Source: Cellulomonas palmilytica (GTDB lineage: Bacteria; Actinomycetota; Actinomycetes; Actinomycetales; Cellulomonadaceae). Taken from it: a DNA stretch of 64,000 nt. How positions within the stretch are numbered: the first letter of the stretch is position 1; the number at the start of each line of letters is the position of its first letter. Under the pieces are notes generated by a model. The model made no database searches and was not told the origin of the DNA. It saw only the letters and a list, made by a program, of their open reading frames with translations. Positions 31,560 to 44,744 of this stretch are shown here, piece after piece. A program made the translations under genes and the position numbers. The stretch spans positions 3,658,001 to 3,722,000 of the forward strand of contig NZ_CP062221.1 of NCBI RefSeq assembly GCF_021590045.1, in the 5' to 3' direction.

Positions 31560-33094
31560 TGGTCGCTCCCTTCGAGAGCAGCGGCCGGGACGTCCTGCAC
31601 GCCGACGACGTCGAGCGTCACGGACGCGGGCGGACGCACGAGATCGAGCGCGGGGCCGGGCACGAAGCCGAGCACGAGCATCGCGGCGACGAGCGGCGCG
31701 ACGGCCCAGCGCTCGGTCGCGGTGACGTCGCGGAAGCCCGCGACCTCGTCGCGCGGCGGTCCCGTGAAGATGCGCTGGTAGGTCCACAGCACGTAGATCG
31801 CGGCGAGGACGACGCCGAGCGTCGCGACGACCGCCGCGGCCGGGTGCCGGCCGAACGTGCCGACGATGACCATGAACTCGGACACGAACGTCGACAGGCC
31901 GGGCAGCGACAGGGCCGACAGGCCGGCGACGAGGAACAGGCCAGAGAGCACCGGCACGATCTTCTGCAGCCCGCCGAACGCGTCGATCTGCTGCGAGCCG
32001 CGCCGCGCGACGAGGAACCCGGCGACGAGGAACAGCGCACCGGTCGAGAGCCCGTGGTTGACCATGTAGAACGACGAGCCGGCGACCGAGGTCGACGTGA
32101 ACGCGAAGATGCCGAGCACGATGAACCCGAAGTGCGACACCGACGTGTACGCGATGAGCCGCATGAGGTCCTTCTGGCCGATCGCGAGCAGCGCGCCGTA
32201 GAGGATCGACACGAGCGCGAGCACGATGACCACCGGCGCGGCCCAGCGGGACGCGTTCGGGAACAGCGGCAGGCAGAGCGTCAGCATGCCGAACGTGCCG
32301 ACCTTGTCGAGCACGCCGACGAGCAGCGTCGACGTGCCGGCGGGCGCCTGCTCGGCGGCGTCGGGCAGCCACGTGTGCACGGGGAACATGGGCGCCTTGA
32401 TCGCGAACGCGATGAAGAACGCGACGAACAGCCACCGCTCGGTGCCGCTCGACAGGTCGAGACCGGTGAGCTTGTCCGTGAGGAAGCCGTCCTCGCCGCG
32501 CGGGCCCTGCAGGTACAGCGCGATGACGCCGACGAGCATGATGAGGCCGCCCGCGAGCGAGTACAGCAGGAACTTCACGGCGGCGTACCGCCGCTCGGCT
32601 CCCCCGTACCCGCCGATCATGAAGTAGACGGGGATGAGCATGGCCTCGAACAGCACGTAGAACAGGAACACGTCCCGCGCGGAGAACACCGCGACGATGA
32701 ACGCCTCCAGCACGAGCGCGAGCGCGAGGTAGTTCCGCAGCGCGTCGCTCGTCGTGGTGTCCGAGCCCTGCTCGCGCCACGCCGCCAGGACGACGAGCGG
32801 GACGAGCAGCACGGACATCGCGATGAGCGCGAGGCCCACGCCGTCGACGCCGACCGCGTAGGACGCGCCGATCGCGGGGATCCACCGGTGCGTCTCGGTG
32901 AGCTGGACCGTGCCGGCGTCGGCCGTGTCGAACGCGGTGAACGCGAGGACGAGCAGGACGAGCTCGACGAGGGCGACGCCGAGCGCCACGACGCGCGCCC
33001 GGGGACGCAACGCCTTCGGCGCGAACCACAGCACCAGCGCACCGAGGACCGGCCACGCGATCAGCGTGGTCAGCCAGGGGAAGTCGGGCGACAT
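31556..33094 (-). CDS. nuoM: NADH-quinone oxidoreductase subunit M
   Basis: A 512-residue antiporter-like membrane subunit of complex I. The conserved features are present: LYVLFEAMLIPVYF-type helix 5 (here FYVLFEAMLIPVYFMIG, with the proton-channel Glu), AIKAPMFPVHTWLPDA and QKDLMRLIAYTSVSHFGF. The ATG has GAGGAG four bases upstream. It sits eight bases after nuoL and overlaps nuoN by GTGA. Confidence 0.96.
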   Translation of the reverse strand: MSPDFPWLTTLIAWPVLGALVLWFAPKALRPRARVVALGVALVELVLLVLAFTAFDTADAGTVQLTETHRWIPAIGASYAVGVDGVGLALIAMSVLLVPLVVLAAWREQGSDTTTSDALRNYLALALVLEAFIVAVFSARDVFLFYVLFEAMLIPVYFMIGGYGGAERRYAAVKFLLYSLAGGLIMLVGVIALYLQGPRGEDGFLTDKLTGLDLSSGTERWLFVAFFIAFAIKAPMFPVHTWLPDAAEQAPAGTSTLLVGVLDKVGTFGMLTLCLPLFPNASRWAAPVVIVLALVSILYGALLAIGQKDLMRLIAYTSVSHFGFIVLGIFAFTSTSVAGSSFYMVNHGLSTGALFLVAGFLVARRGSQQIDAFGGLQKIVPVLSGLFLVAGLSALSLPGLSTFVSEFMVIVGTFGRHPAAAVVATLGVVLAAIYVLWTYQRIFTGPPRDEVAGFRDVTATERWAVAPLVAAMLVLGFVPGPALDLVRPPASVTLDVVGVQDVPAAALEGSDQ

Positions 33095-33102
33095 CGCTCT
33101 CC

Positions 33103-35091
33103 TCAGCTCTGGACGGCCAGCACGACGACGAGGAGGACCACGAGGCCTCCGAGCATCGTCGCGGCGTACGTGCGGACGTATCCGGTCTGCAGGCGGCGCA
33201 GCAGCGCGCCCAGACCGACGGTCGCGTGCGTGACCCCCTTGACCCCGCCGTCGACGACCGCGTGGTCGGCGTAGACCAGCGAGCGTGTCAGGTGCTGGCC
33301 GGGCTCCACGAGGACGGCGTCGTTGACGGCGTCCTGGTACAGGTCGACGCGCGCGGCGCGCGTGAGCGCGGTGCCGAGCGGCGGGACGACGGGCACGGTC
33401 GCGGTCGCGTACCGGCGCCACGCCAGGACGAGACCGGCGACGACGACGAGCAGCGTGAGCGCGATCAGCACCCCGGCGGGCAGGACGGGCTCCTCGTGCT
33501 CGACGTGCCCCGTGACGGGCTCGAGCCAGCCGGTGAACCGGTTGCCCAGCGCGAGGAACAGGCCGAGGCCGACGGAGCCGACCGCGAGGATGATCATGGG
33601 CCACGTCATGAGCGCCGGGGACTCGTGCGGGTGCTGCTCGGAGCCGTCCTTGCGGGTGGTCCAGCGGCGCTCGCCCTCGAACGTCATGAAGAACAGGCGC
33701 GACATGTAGAACGCGGTGATGCCCGCGCCGACGAGCGCCACCATCCCGAACACCCACGCGCGCCACGTGGCACCGTCGGTCGGGATGAACGCGGCCTCGA
33801 TGATCTTGTCCTTGGAGAAGAACCCGGAGAACGGCGGGATCCCGAGGATCGCGAGCCAGCCCATCATGAACGTGACCCACGTGATCTTCATGTAGCGGGC
33901 CAGGCCGCCGAAGCGCCGCATGTCGACCTGGTCGTCCATGCCGTGCATGACGGACCCGGCGCCGAGGAACATGCCGGCCTTGAAGAAGCCGTGCGTCACC
34001 AGGTGGAAGATCGCGAACGCGTAGCCCACGGGGCCGAGGCCCGCGGCGAGCACCATGTAGCCGATCTGCGACATCGTCGAGGCCGCGAGGGCCTTCTTGA
34101 TGTCGTCCTTCGCGCAGCCGACGATCGCCCCGAACAGCAGGGTGATCGCGCCGATGACGACGACGACGAGCTGCGCGGTCGGCGCGGCCTCGAACACGGC
34201 CCCGGAGCGGACGATCAGGTAGACGCCCGCGGTGACCATGGTCGCGGCGTGGATCAGCGCGGAGACGGGCGTCGGGCCGGCCATCGCGTCGCCGAGCCAC
34301 GACTGCAGCGGGAACTGCGCCGACTTGCCGCAGGCCGCGAGCAGCAGCATCAGGCCGATCGCGGTGAGCGTGCCCTCGCTCGCGTGCGCCGCCGGGTCGG
34401 CGAGGACCGTGCCGAAGTCGAGCGCTCCGAAGTGCGCGAACATCAGCCCCATCGCCACGAGCAGACCCACGTCACCGACACGGTTCGCGACGAACGCCTT
34501 CTTCGCGGCGACCGCGTACGGGGTGTTGTGGTTCCAGAACCCGATCAGCAGGTACGACGCGAGACCCACGCCCTCCCACCCGACGAACAGCAGGGCGAAC
34601 GAGTCGGCGAGCACCAGCAGGAGCATCGCCGCGACGAACAGGTTGAGGTAGGCGAAGAACCGGCGCCGGTCCGTGTCGTGCTCCATGTAGGCCACGGAGT
34701 ACACGTGGATGAGCGTGCCGACGAACGTCACGAGCAGCACGAACGTGAGCGACAGCGGGTCGAACCGCAGCCCCGCGTCCAGGTGCAGCGCACCGGCGTC
34801 GATCCACGTCCCGAGCCGCAGGTCCCACACGCGGGACGACGCGTCCTGGCCGAGGACCTCGAGCATCGCGAGGAGGCCGACGACGAACGCACCGCCGGAC
34901 GCGAGCACGCCGAGCCAGTGTCCCCACCTGTCGGAGCGCCGGCCGAGGAGCAGCAGCACGGCCGCGGACGCCAGCGGCAGGGCCACGACGAGCCAGGCGA
35001 ACGACCAGACGCCGCCCGAGGCGGTGGCCCCTGCGGGGTTCACCACGGGGGACAGCGCGGGCAGGGTCGCCGCGAGAGCAGTTGAGTGCAC
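33103..35091 (-). CDS. nuoL: NADH-quinone oxidoreductase subunit L
   Basis: A 662-residue distal proton-pumping subunit of complex I, with about sixteen helices and the long lateral helix at the C-terminus. Typical motifs include [38 protein letters not shown] and [19 protein letters not shown]. The GTG start at 35091 follows GAGGGG. A short Ala/Pro N-terminal extension precedes the first helix. Positioned ten bases after nuoK. Confidence 0.96.
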   Translation of the reverse strand: MHSTALAATLPALSPVVNPAGATASGGVWSFAWLVVALPLASAAVLLLLGRRSDRWGHWLGVLASGGAFVVGLLAMLEVLGQDASSRVWDLRLGTWIDAGALHLDAGLRFDPLSLTFVLLVTFVGTLIHVYSVAYMEHDTDRRRFFAYLNLFVAAMLLLVLADSFALLFVGWEGVGLASYLLIGFWNHNTPYAVAAKKAFVANRVGDVGLLVAMGLMFAHFGALDFGTVLADPAAHASEGTLTAIGLMLLLAACGKSAQFPLQSWLGDAMAGPTPVSALIHAATMVTAGVYLIVRSGAVFEAAPTAQLVVVVIGAITLLFGAIVGCAKDDIKKALAASTMSQIGYMVLAAGLGPVGYAFAIFHLVTHGFFKAGMFLGAGSVMHGMDDQVDMRRFGGLARYMKITWVTFMMGWLAILGIPPFSGFFSKDKIIEAAFIPTDGATWRAWVFGMVALVGAGITAFYMSRLFFMTFEGERRWTTRKDGSEQHPHESPALMTWPMIILAVGSVGLGLFLALGNRFTGWLEPVTGHVEHEEPVLPAGVLIALTLLVVVAGLVLAWRRYATATVPVVPPLGTALTRAARVDLYQDAVNDAVLVEPGQHLTRSLVYADHAVVDGGVKGVTHATVGLGALLRRLQTGYVRTYAATMLGGLVVLLVVVLAVQS

Positions 35092-35101
35092 AGCCGTCCC
35101 C

Positions 35102-35401
35102 TCAGCTCTTCAGCAGGTTGACGTCGTCGATCGACGCCGATCGACGGGTACGGAAGATCGCGACGATGATCGCGAGGCCGACGACGACCTCGGCGGCGGC
35201 CACGACCATGACGAAGAACGCGAGCACCTGGCCCGTGAGCTCGCCGTGCATGCGCGAGAACGTCACGAGGCAGAGGTTCGTCGCGTTGAGCATGAGCTCG
35301 ACGCCCATGAACGCGATGATCGCGTTCCGGCGCAGCAGCACGGCCGCCGCACCGACGGAGAACAGGATCCCCGACAGCACGAGGTAGTGGGTGAGCGTCA
35401 C
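35102..35401 (-). CDS. nuoK: NADH-quinone oxidoreductase subunit K
   Basis: A 99-residue, three-helix membrane subunit of complex I, normal length. It carries the two conserved membrane glutamates of the proton path: in [10 protein letters not shown] and in [13 protein letters not shown]. The GTG overlaps the nuoJ stop (GTGA). Confidence 0.96.
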   Translation of the reverse strand: MTLTHYLVLSGILFSVGAAAVLLRRNAIIAFMGVELMLNATNLCLVTFSRMHGELTGQVLAFFVMVVAAAEVVVGLAIIVAIFRTRRSASIDDVNLLKS

Positions 35402-36396
35402 TTGCCCTCCTCCGAGTCCGGTGCGCCCGCGTCGACGCCGGCGACGGCGTCACCGATGCGCGGCTCGCCGATCGGCGCCGATGCCGGCTCCGCGTGCGGG
35501 GGCGGGGTGGTGCCCTGCTCGTCGTGCGCGGTCACGCCGCGGTCGACAGCGGCCTTGCCGGCGAGCACCCGGTCGATGCGCGCGGCGTACTCCGCGGCGT
35601 CGGCCTCCTGCCCGCGCACGCGCAGCACGCGCGGCACCGAGCTCTCGATCGGCTGCCCGTACGGGTCGAGCGCGGGCACGTCCATCGCGTTGTGCTTGGC
35701 GTACACACCGGGTGCGGGCAGCGGTGCGAGGTGCTCGCCGTCGCGCACACGCGCCGCGGCGCGCTCGCGCTGGCCGACGCGCGGCGTGAGCCGGCGGCGG
35801 TGCGTGTAGACGAGCGCGCCGAGCGCGGCGGTCACGAGCAGCGCGCCCACGACCTCCATCGCGAACACGTACCTGCCGAAGATCAGGTGCGCGAGGCCCA
35901 CGGGGTTGGACGCCTCGTTCGCGCTCGCCAGCCCTCGCGGCGTCGGGTACGCGGCGGTGCCGATCACGCCCGCGAGCACGACCAGCAGCCCGAGCCCCGC
36001 GACCCAGCCGATCCAGCGCTGCCCGCGGATGGTCTCGACGAGCGAGTCCGCGGTGCTCACGCCGACGAGCATGAGGACGAACAGGAACAGCATCATGATC
36101 GCGCCGGTGTAGACGACGACCTGGACGACGCCGAGGAACACCGCGCCCTGCGTGACGTACATGAACGCGAGGCTGATCATCACGAGGATGACCGAGAGCG
36201 CGGCGTGCACCGCCTTGCGGGCGAACAGCAGCCCGAACGACGCGATCACCATGATCGGCGCGAGCACCCAGAACAGCACGGCCTCGGCCGTGGAGGGGTC
36301 GCCCGCCGAGTCGATCGCGCGGGGCAGCACGCCCGCCGCGGGCACGCTCGACGTGAGGTCGGTGGCCAGGGTGGCCGCCGAGACCAGTGCGCTCAT
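35398..36396 (-). CDS. nuoJ: NADH-quinone oxidoreductase subunit J, extended C-terminus
   Basis: A 332-residue membrane subunit of complex I. The five-helix core spans about residues 30-200 and includes [20 protein letters not shown], the region of the pi-bulge helix. The rest is a soluble tail of about 130 residues rich in charged residues and Pro, not found in E. coli NuoJ (184 residues) but seen in actinobacterial forms. The role of the tail is unknown. The ATG overlaps the nuoI stop (ATGA). Confidence 0.94.
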   Translation of the reverse strand: MSALVSAATLATDLTSSVPAAGVLPRAIDSAGDPSTAEAVLFWVLAPIMVIASFGLLFARKAVHAALSVILVMISLAFMYVTQGAVFLGVVQVVVYTGAIMMLFLFVLMLVGVSTADSLVETIRGQRWIGWVAGLGLLVVLAGVIGTAAYPTPRGLASANEASNPVGLAHLIFGRYVFAMEVVGALLVTAALGALVYTHRRRLTPRVGQRERAAARVRDGEHLAPLPAPGVYAKHNAMDVPALDPYGQPIESSVPRVLRVRGQEADAAEYAARIDRVLAGKAAVDRGVTAHDEQGTTPPPHAEPASAPIGEPRIGDAVAGVDAGAPDSEEGK

Positions 36397-37220
36397 CGGG
36401 CACCGCCCTGGCGGTGCGCGGCGGCGACGCTCGCGGCCATGACCGCGGCGGTCGGGCCGACCTGGTCGGCCGGGGTGAGCCCCGAGCCCTCGGGCAGCGT
36501 CGGGTCGTCGGGCCGCTGCTCGCGGACCCACGCCTGCTGCTCGGCCGTGGCTCCCGTGACCTCACCGCGGTAGTAGTCGGTGTCCGTGGTGCCCTCGACC
36601 ATCGGGTGCGGCGCGGCGAGCATGCCGTCGCGCAGCGGGGCGAGCAGGTCGTCCTTCTCGTAGATCATCCCGGCGCGCGTCGGGCCGGCGAGCTCGTAGT
36701 CGTTCGTCATCGTCAGCGCGCGGGTGGGGCACGCCTCGATGCACAGCCCGCAGAAGATGCAGCGCAGGTAGTTGATCTGGTAGACGCGGCCGTACCGCTC
36801 GCCGGGCGAGTACTGCGCGTCGGGGGTGTTGTCCCCCGCCTCGACGTAGATCGCGTCCGCGGGGCACGCCCACGCGCACAGCTCGCAGCCGATGCACTTC
36901 TCCAGCCCGTCCGCGTAGCGGTTGAGCTGGTGGCGGCCGTGGTAGCGCGGCTTCGTCGGGACCGTCTCGCGCGGGTACTGCTCGGTGACGGTCTTGCGGA
37001 ACATGTTCGACAGCGTCACGCCGAACCCGCCGACGGGTGCGAGCAGCGCGCGCAGACCCGAGGACTGCGGGATGAGCGACTCGTACCGCGGTGCGGCGGG
37101 CGCACCCACCTCACCGGCGGGCTTGCGGGCGACCGCCTTGCCGCCGGCGGGCGCGCCCGTCCGGGGCGCACCGGCCCGCTGCGGGCGCGGGGCGGGCGGC
37201 TTCTTGCGCGGCTCAGCCAC
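36393..37220 (-). CDS. nuoI: NADH-quinone oxidoreductase subunit I
   Basis: A 275-residue peripheral-arm subunit with two [4Fe-4S] clusters (N6a and N6b) held by [12 protein letters not shown] and [12 protein letters not shown]. It passes electrons toward NuoB. The ferredoxin core begins near residue 65; before it lies a Pro/Ala/Arg/Lys-rich extension of about 45 residues. The C-terminal tail of about 80 residues is also longer than in E. coli. The GTG at 37220 was chosen because GGAGGT lies five bases upstream; it lies 8 bases inside the end of nuoH. Confidence 0.95.
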   Translation of the reverse strand: MAEPRKKPPAPRPQRAGAPRTGAPAGGKAVARKPAGEVGAPAAPRYESLIPQSSGLRALLAPVGGFGVTLSNMFRKTVTEQYPRETVPTKPRYHGRHQLNRYADGLEKCIGCELCAWACPADAIYVEAGDNTPDAQYSPGERYGRVYQINYLRCIFCGLCIEACPTRALTMTNDYELAGPTRAGMIYEKDDLLAPLRDGMLAAPHPMVEGTTDTDYYRGEVTGATAEQQAWVREQRPDDPTLPEGSGLTPADQVGPTAAVMAASVAAAHRQGGAR

Positions 37221-38556
37221 CGTGCACCTCCTTCGTGTCGGTCTGCGCATCGTCGTCGGGCTCACCCGGCGCGCCCGCGGGCACGCGCGCACGGCGCGGC
37301 GACGGCGGGAGCACCTGGCCGGGCAGGGGCGGGACGGGGTAGCCGTCGGCGAACGCGTCGAGGACGCGCGGCGGCGCGGCCGCCTCCTCGCGCTTCTTCT
37401 CGGGGATGAACAGCGAGATCACGACGCCGACGATCACGATGCCCGCGATCACGAACAGGATCGTGCGCAGCTCGAGGTCCGCGAACTCCGGGAACTGGCG
37501 CAGGCCCTGGACCACGGCGACGAGCACGAGCCACGCGAGCGCGGCCGGGATCAGCACCTTCCAGCCGAGCTTCATGAACTGGTCGTACCGGAACCGCAGC
37601 ACCGAGCCGCGCACCCAGACGAAGAAGAACATGAGCGCCCACAGCTTGGCCAGGAACCACAGCACGGGCCACCAGCCCGTCTGCAGGACGTGGTCCGCCG
37701 GGATGAACGGCGCGCGCCACCCGCCGAGGAACAGCGTCGTCGCGACGGCCGAGACGTTGAGCATGTTGATGTACTCCGCGAGGAAGAACCACGCGAACTT
37801 CATCGACGAGTACTCGGTCATGTAACCGGACACGAGCTCGCCCTCGGCCTCGGGCAGGTCGAACGGCAGGCGGTTGGTCTCGCCGACCATCGAGACCACG
37901 TAGATCACGAACGCGGGCAGCAGCGGCAGGAACCACCACAGCTGCGTCTGCGAGGAGACGATCTGCGAGGTCGACATCGACCCGGCGAGCACGAACACGC
38001 TCACCAGGGACAGGCCCATCGCGAGCTCGTAGGAGATGACCTGCGCCGTGGAGCGCACGCCGCCGAGCAGCGGGTACGTCGAGTTCGACGACCAGCCGCC
38101 GAGCACGATGCCGTACACGCCGACCGACGCGCACGCGAGGATGTAGAGCACCGCGACCGGGAAGTCCGTGAGCTGCAGCGGCGTCTCGACGCCGAACATG
38201 TTCACGCTCGGCCCGAGCGGGATCACGGCGAACGTCAGCAGCGAGCAGAACACCGCGATGAGCGGCGCGACGATGTAGACGACCTTGTCGGCCGCCTTGA
38301 CCGTCATGTCCTCCTTGAACAGGAGCTTCATGGCGTCGGCGAGCGACTGCAGCAGGCCGAACGGGCCGTGCACGTTGGGGCCGGGGCGCACCTGCATGCG
38401 CGCCACGACCTTGCGCTCGAACCAGATCGCGAACAGCACGCTCGTGAGCAGGAACACGAGGATCGCGACGGCCTTGATGAGCCAGATCCACCACGTGTCG
38501 TTCGAGAAGTCGGCCGTCACCGGCGCGACCGGCTCGGCGAGCAGGATCGTGTGCAC
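37213..38556 (-). CDS. nuoH: NADH-quinone oxidoreductase subunit H
   Basis: A 447-residue membrane subunit that forms the quinone-binding chamber with NuoB and NuoD. Conserved segments are [16 protein letters not shown] (near residue 47), [17 protein letters not shown], and the quinone-site loop [20 protein letters not shown]. About eight or nine helices. The last 70 residues are a soluble Pro-rich tail. The GTG has GGAGG six bases upstream; it starts one base after the nuoG stop. Confidence 0.96.
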   Translation of the reverse strand: MHTILLAEPVAPVTADFSNDTWWIWLIKAVAILVFLLTSVLFAIWFERKVVARMQVRPGPNVHGPFGLLQSLADAMKLLFKEDMTVKAADKVVYIVAPLIAVFCSLLTFAVIPLGPSVNMFGVETPLQLTDFPVAVLYILACASVGVYGIVLGGWSSNSTYPLLGGVRSTAQVISYELAMGLSLVSVFVLAGSMSTSQIVSSQTQLWWFLPLLPAFVIYVVSMVGETNRLPFDLPEAEGELVSGYMTEYSSMKFAWFFLAEYINMLNVSAVATTLFLGGWRAPFIPADHVLQTGWWPVLWFLAKLWALMFFFVWVRGSVLRFRYDQFMKLGWKVLIPAALAWLVLVAVVQGLRQFPEFADLELRTILFVIAGIVIVGVVISLFIPEKKREEAAAPPRVLDAFADGYPVPPLPGQVLPPSPRRARVPAGAPGEPDDDAQTDTKEVHGG

Positions 38557-38557
38557 G

Positions 38558-41148
38558 TCAGACCTCCTCGTCCACGGCGTCGACGACGGCGCCCGGCGCG
38601 AGCCGCACCAGGTCCCCGCCGACCGCGTGCAGCGTGTCGCGCACGGCCGAGCCGGGCGCGTTCGTCGGCAGCCAGACGACGAAGTCCGGCACGTCGCTGA
38701 CCTTCACCGGCAGGGTGATCGTCCCCGCGTCGGTGCTCACGGCGAGCGGCGCGCCGTCGGCCACGCCGACCGACGCCGCGGTCGCGGCGGACACGCGGGC
38801 GACCGGGCGCTTGGCCGTCCCGGCCAGGTGCGGCTCGCCGTCCTGCAGCCGGCCCGCGTCGAGCAGCTGGTGCCACGTCGCGAGGACGGCGTGGCCCGCG
38901 GGCACCGCGGGCGGCTCGCCGGGCTGCACGGTGGGCGCGTCGGTCCGCGCACCGTCCCAGCCGCCGAGCTGGTCGAGCTCGGCGTGCACGTCGGTCACCG
39001 AGCCGAGGCCCAGGTCGAACCCGAGCTCCGCGGCCAGGCCGTGCAGGACACGGTGGTCGCTCAGCGCGTGGGACACGAGCGCCTGGGGGAACGGCCGCGG
39101 GCGGCCCTCCCACGTGACGAACGTGCCGGGCTTCTCGACGGGCGGCGCGACGGGCAGCACGACGTCCGCGCGGTCGGTGACGTCGGACGGGCGCACCTCG
39201 AGCGAGACGACGAAGCCGACCTTCTCGAGCGCGTCGCGCGCGAGCGCCGGGTCGGGCAGGTCCGCGGGGTCCACGCCGCCGACGACGAGCCCGCCGAGCG
39301 AGCCGTCGCGCGCGGCGGCGACGATCTGCGCGACGCTGCGGCCGGGCGCCTCGGGCAGCCGGTCGACGCCCCACACCGCGGCGATGTCGACGCGCGCGGC
39401 CGCGTCCGCGACCGGGCGGCCGCCCGGCAGCAGCGTCGGCAGCGTGCCGGCCTCGACCGCACCGCGCTCGCCCGCGCGGCGCGGCACCCACGCCACGCGC
39501 GCACCCGTGCGGGCCGCGAGCCGCAGCACCGCGGACAGCGCACCGGCCGACGAGGCCGCGCGCTCCCCGACGAGCACCACGGACCCGGGCGTGGCGAGCG
39601 CCTCGGCGGCGCGCGCCAGGACGGGCTCGTCGGAGCCCGCGTCGATGCCCTCGAGCACCTCGGCCTCGGTGCCCGGCGCGGCCGGCACGAGCGTGCCGGA
39701 CAGGCGCTCGAGCCCGCGGGTCGCGAGCGCGGCGACCGAGTACACGGCCGTGCGGCGCTTGACGACCGCGTCGCGCAGCCGCAGGAACAGGATGCCGCCC
39801 TCCTCCTCGGCCTCCAGGCCGACGAGCAGGACCGTCGGGGCGGTGGTGACGTCCGCGAACGTCACGTCCAGCGTGCGGCCCGCGACGTGGTGACCGAGGA
39901 ACGCGGCCTCCTCGTCGGAGTGCGGGCGCGCCCGGTGGTCGACGTCGTTCGTGCCGAGCACGACGCGTGCGAACTTGGCGTACGCGTACGCGTCCTCGAG
40001 CGTCACGCGACCGCCGGGCAGCACGCCCACGCCGCCCGCGGCGAGAGCGTCGCGCAGGCCCGCGGCCGCGGCGCCGTACGCCTCGACCCAGCTCGCGGGG
40101 CGCAGCTCGCCGCGCGTGCCGTCGGCGTTGCGGTCCCGCACCAGCGGGGTCGTGATGCGGTCCGGCGACGACTGCCAGCGGAACGCGAAGCGGTCCTTGT
40201 CGGTGATCCACTCCTGGTTGACCGCCGGGTCGTCGCCCGCGAGGCGGCGCATGACGACGCCGCGGCGGTGGTCGACACGGATCGCGGAGCCCTGCGAGTC
40301 GTGCTCGGAGACGCCCGGCGTGGAGACCAGGTCGAACGGGCGCGCGCGGAACCGGTACGCGGCCGACGTCAGCGCGCCGACCGGGCAGATCTGGACGGTG
40401 TTGCCCGAGAAGTACGACGCGAACGGCCGGCCGCTCGTGTCGACGGTCGCCGCACCCACCGGGGTGTCGCCGGCGAAGCCGAGGACCTCGGTGTCGAACG
40501 TGCCGATCTGCTGCTGCGCACCGCGCTTCTGCAGGTCGATCCACACGTCGCCCGCGATCTCCTCGGAGAACCGGGTGCAGCGCTGGCACAGGACGCAGCG
40601 CTCACGGTCGAGCAGGATCTGCGTCGAGATCGCGATCGGCTTGGGGAACGTGCGCTTGACGTCGACGAACCGGCTCGTGGCGCGGCCGTTGCTCATCGCC
40701 TGGTTCTGCAGGGGGCACTCGCCACCCTTGTCGCACACCGGGCAGTCGAGCGGGTGGTTGATGAGCAGCAGCTCCATGACGCCGTGCTGCGCCTTGTCCG
40801 CCTCGGGCGACGTGTGCTGCGTCTTGACCTGCATGCCGGGCGTCGCCTCGAGCGTGCACGATGCCTGCGGCTTCGGCATCTTCGCCAGGTTGCCGTCCCG
40901 GCCGGGCGCCCACACCTCGACGAGGCACTGGCGGCACGCACCGGCGGGCGCGAGCAGCGGGTGGTCGCAGAACCGCGGGATCTGGACGCCCAGCTGCTCG
41001 GCGGCGCGGATGACGAGCGTGCCCTTCGGCACGGTCGTCTCGACGCCGTCGATGCTGAACGTGACGGTGTCCGTCGGCTCGGGCTGCGCCACGGGCGGCG
41101 CGGCCGGGACGAGCGGCGCGCCCGTCTGCGAGCGGTCCGAGGTGATCG

Positions 41149-41152
<4 letters not shown>
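38558..41152 (-). CDS. nuoG: NADH-quinone oxidoreductase subunit G
   Basis: An 864-residue peripheral-arm subunit. The N-terminal ferredoxin-like domain holds a [2Fe-2S] cluster ([15 protein letters not shown] plus ASC), then the His-containing [4Fe-4S] site in the segment ending [13 protein letters not shown], and [10 protein letters not shown] followed by CPVGAL for another [4Fe-4S] cluster. A molybdopterin-oxidoreductase-like fold without cofactor makes up the C-terminal two thirds. The four-Cys motif for the extra N7 cluster was not seen. The ATG overlaps the nuoF stop (ATGA). Confidence 0.95.
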
Positions 41153-42489
<1,337 letters not shown>

Positions 42490-42492
42490 CGC

Positions 42493-43383
42493 TCAGTCCT
42501 CCTTCGCGTCGGACGAGGCCTGCTTGGTGTCCTGCTGCTGCGACGAGGCGTCGCGCTCGCCCGTGACGGGGCGCTCCGCGCTCGACTGCTCGTCGCCCGT
42601 GCGGGGCTTCGCGGCCGCACGGCCCGTGCCCGCCGCGGCGCGCGTCCGCGGGGCCTTCTTCTCGGGCTTCTCCTCGCCCGGCAGCGGCGGCGCCGTCCAG
42701 CCCTGCTCGTGCGCGAGCACCGTGCCGCGCAGCGACGCCTCACCGGCTCCTACGCCCTCGTCGGCCCGGCCGTCGGAGAAGCCCGCGAGCACGCGCGACA
42801 TCTCCTTGAACGTCACGACCTGGTCCGCCCCGCGCGTCGGCGCGACCGGCTCGCCGGCGCGCAGCGCGTCGACCACCGCGGCCGCCGACTCCGGCGTCTG
42901 GTTGTCGAAGAACTCCCAGTTGACCATCATCACGGGCGCGTAGTCGCACGCCGCGTTGCACTCGACGCGCTCGAGCGTGATCGTGCCGTCCTCGGTCGTC
43001 TCGTCGTGCCCGACGCCGAGGTGGTCGCACAGGTGCTCGTAGATCGCGTCGCCGCCCATGATCGCGCACAGCGTGTTCGTGCAGACGCCCACGGTGTAGT
43101 CGCCGTTGGGGTGGCGCTTGTACTGCGTGTAGAACGTCGCGACCGCGGACACCTCGGCCGTCGTCAGGCCGAGCGTCTGCGCGCAGAACGCGATGCCGCG
43201 CGGGCTCACGTACCCGTCCTGCGACTGCACGAGGTGCAGCAGCGGCAGCAGCGCCGAGCGCTCCTGCGGGTAGCGCGCCTTGATCGCGGTCGCGTCGGCC
43301 TCGAGCCGGGCGAGCGTCTCGTCGTCGTACGACGCGGCGTGCACCTGACCCGGCTCGCGCGGGACCAGCTCCTCGACGGACAT
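42493..43383 (-). CDS. nuoE: NADH-quinone oxidoreductase subunit E
   Basis: A 296-residue thioredoxin-like subunit with the N1a [2Fe-2S] cluster, bound by GVCTNTLC and, further on, ECNAAC. The core spans about residues 20-190. The last 90 residues form a low-complexity, charged tail (RTRAAAGTG, QQQDTKQASSDAKED) absent from E. coli NuoE (166 residues). The ATG shares one base with the nuoD stop (TGATG). Confidence 0.95.
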   Translation of the reverse strand: MSVEELVPREPGQVHAASYDDETLARLEADATAIKARYPQERSALLPLLHLVQSQDGYVSPRGIAFCAQTLGLTTAEVSAVATFYTQYKRHPNGDYTVGVCTNTLCAIMGGDAIYEHLCDHLGVGHDETTEDGTITLERVECNAACDYAPVMMVNWEFFDNQTPESAAAVVDALRAGEPVAPTRGADQVVTFKEMSRVLAGFSDGRADEGVGAGEASLRGTVLAHEQGWTAPPLPGEEKPEKKAPRTRAAAGTGRAAAKPRTGDEQSSAERPVTGERDASSQQQDTKQASSDAKED

Positions 43384-44744
43384 CAGCGGTCCACCCCTCC
43401 GAGCACCGGGTCGATCGACGCGACGGCGACGACCACGTCGGCCACCTGCCCGCCCTCGCACACGATCGACGTCGCCTGCAGGTTGTTGAAGCTCGGGTCG
43501 CGGAAGTGCGCGCGGTACGGGCGCGTGCCGCCGTCCGAGACGAGGTGCACGCCGAGCTCGCCGCGCGGGTGCTCGACCGTCTGCCACACCTGGCCGGCCG
43601 GCACGCGGAAGCCCTCGGTCACCAGCTTGAAGTGGTGGATCAGGGCCTCCATCGAGGTGCCCATGATCTCCTTGATGTGCGCGAGCGAGTTGCCCATGCC
43701 GTCCGAGCCGATCGCGAGCTGCGCGGGCCACGCGATCTTCTTGTCCTCGACCATGACCGGGCCGGGGTTCTTCTCGAGCCGGTCGAGCGCCTGCCGGGCG
43801 ATCTTGATGGACTGGTAGATCTCCTCGAGGCGCACCTCGACGCGACCCCACGCGTCCTCGCTCGTCACGGTCGGGACGTCGAAGTCGTACGTCTCGTAGC
43901 CGCTGTAGGGGGCGGCCTTGCGCACGTCGTACGGCAGGCCGGCCGAGCGCAGCATCGGGCCCGTGATCCCGAGGGCCATGCAGCCCGCGAGGTTGAGGAC
44001 GCCGACGTCCTTCAGGCGCAGGTGCAGGATCGGGTTGGCCAGCATGAGGTCCTCGAGCTGGCGCAGGTAGTGCTCGACGTTCTTGAGCGCCTCGCGCGTC
44101 GCCTCGACGCCGCCCGCGGGCACGTCCTGCGCGACACCGCCGGGGCGGATGTACGCGTGGTTCATGCGCAGGCCGGAGATCAGCTCGAAGATCTTGAGCA
44201 GCTCCTCGCGCGCCGTGAACCCGACGGTCATGATCGTCGTCGCGCCCAGCTCGTTGCCGCCGGTCGCGAGGCACACGAGGTGGCTCGTGATGCGGTTGAG
44301 CTCCATCATCAGGACACGGATGACGCTCGCGCGCTCCGGGACGTCGTCCGTGACGCCCAGCAGCTTCTCCACGGCGAGGCAGTACGCGGCCTCCTGGAAC
44401 AGGGGCGCCACGTAGTCCATGCGCGTGCAGAACGTCACGCCCTGGGTCCAGGTGCGGAACTCCATGTTCTTCTCGATACCTGTGTGCAGGTATCCGATGC
44501 CGGCGCGCGCCTCGGTGACGGTCTCGCCGTCGATCTCGAGCATGAGCCGGAGCACGCCGTGCGTGGACGGGTGCTGCGGACCCATGTTGACGACGATGCG
44601 CTCCTCGCCGAGGCGGGCGGCCTCCTCGGCGATGTCGGACCAGTCGCCGCCGGACGCCTCGAACGAGGGGATGCCGGTGGTCTCGTCGTCGACGATTCCC
44701 GAGGTCGCGCGCGGGGCGTGGGGGGCGGGGCGTGTGGTGCTCAT
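43383..44744 (-). CDS. nuoD: NADH-quinone oxidoreductase subunit D
   Basis: A 453-residue 49-kDa-type subunit, related to the large subunit of NiFe hydrogenases, that lines the quinone site with NuoB. It contains [15 protein letters not shown] (quinone-site His in the loop), [12 protein letters not shown] and [12 protein letters not shown]. An N-terminal extension of about 45 residues precedes the core. Start and stop each share one base with the neighbouring genes. Confidence 0.97.
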   Translation of the reverse strand: MSTTRPAPHAPRATSGIVDDETTGIPSFEASGGDWSDIAEEAARLGEERIVVNMGPQHPSTHGVLRLMLEIDGETVTEARAGIGYLHTGIEKNMEFRTWTQGVTFCTRMDYVAPLFQEAAYCLAVEKLLGVTDDVPERASVIRVLMMELNRITSHLVCLATGGNELGATTIMTVGFTAREELLKIFELISGLRMNHAYIRPGGVAQDVPAGGVEATREALKNVEHYLRQLEDLMLANPILHLRLKDVGVLNLAGCMALGITGPMLRSAGLPYDVRKAAPYSGYETYDFDVPTVTSEDAWGRVEVRLEEIYQSIKIARQALDRLEKNPGPVMVEDKKIAWPAQLAIGSDGMGNSLAHIKEIMGTSMEALIHHFKLVTEGFRVPAGQVWQTVEHPRGELGVHLVSDGGTRPYRAHFRDPSFNNLQATSIVCEGGQVADVVVAVASIDPVLGGVDR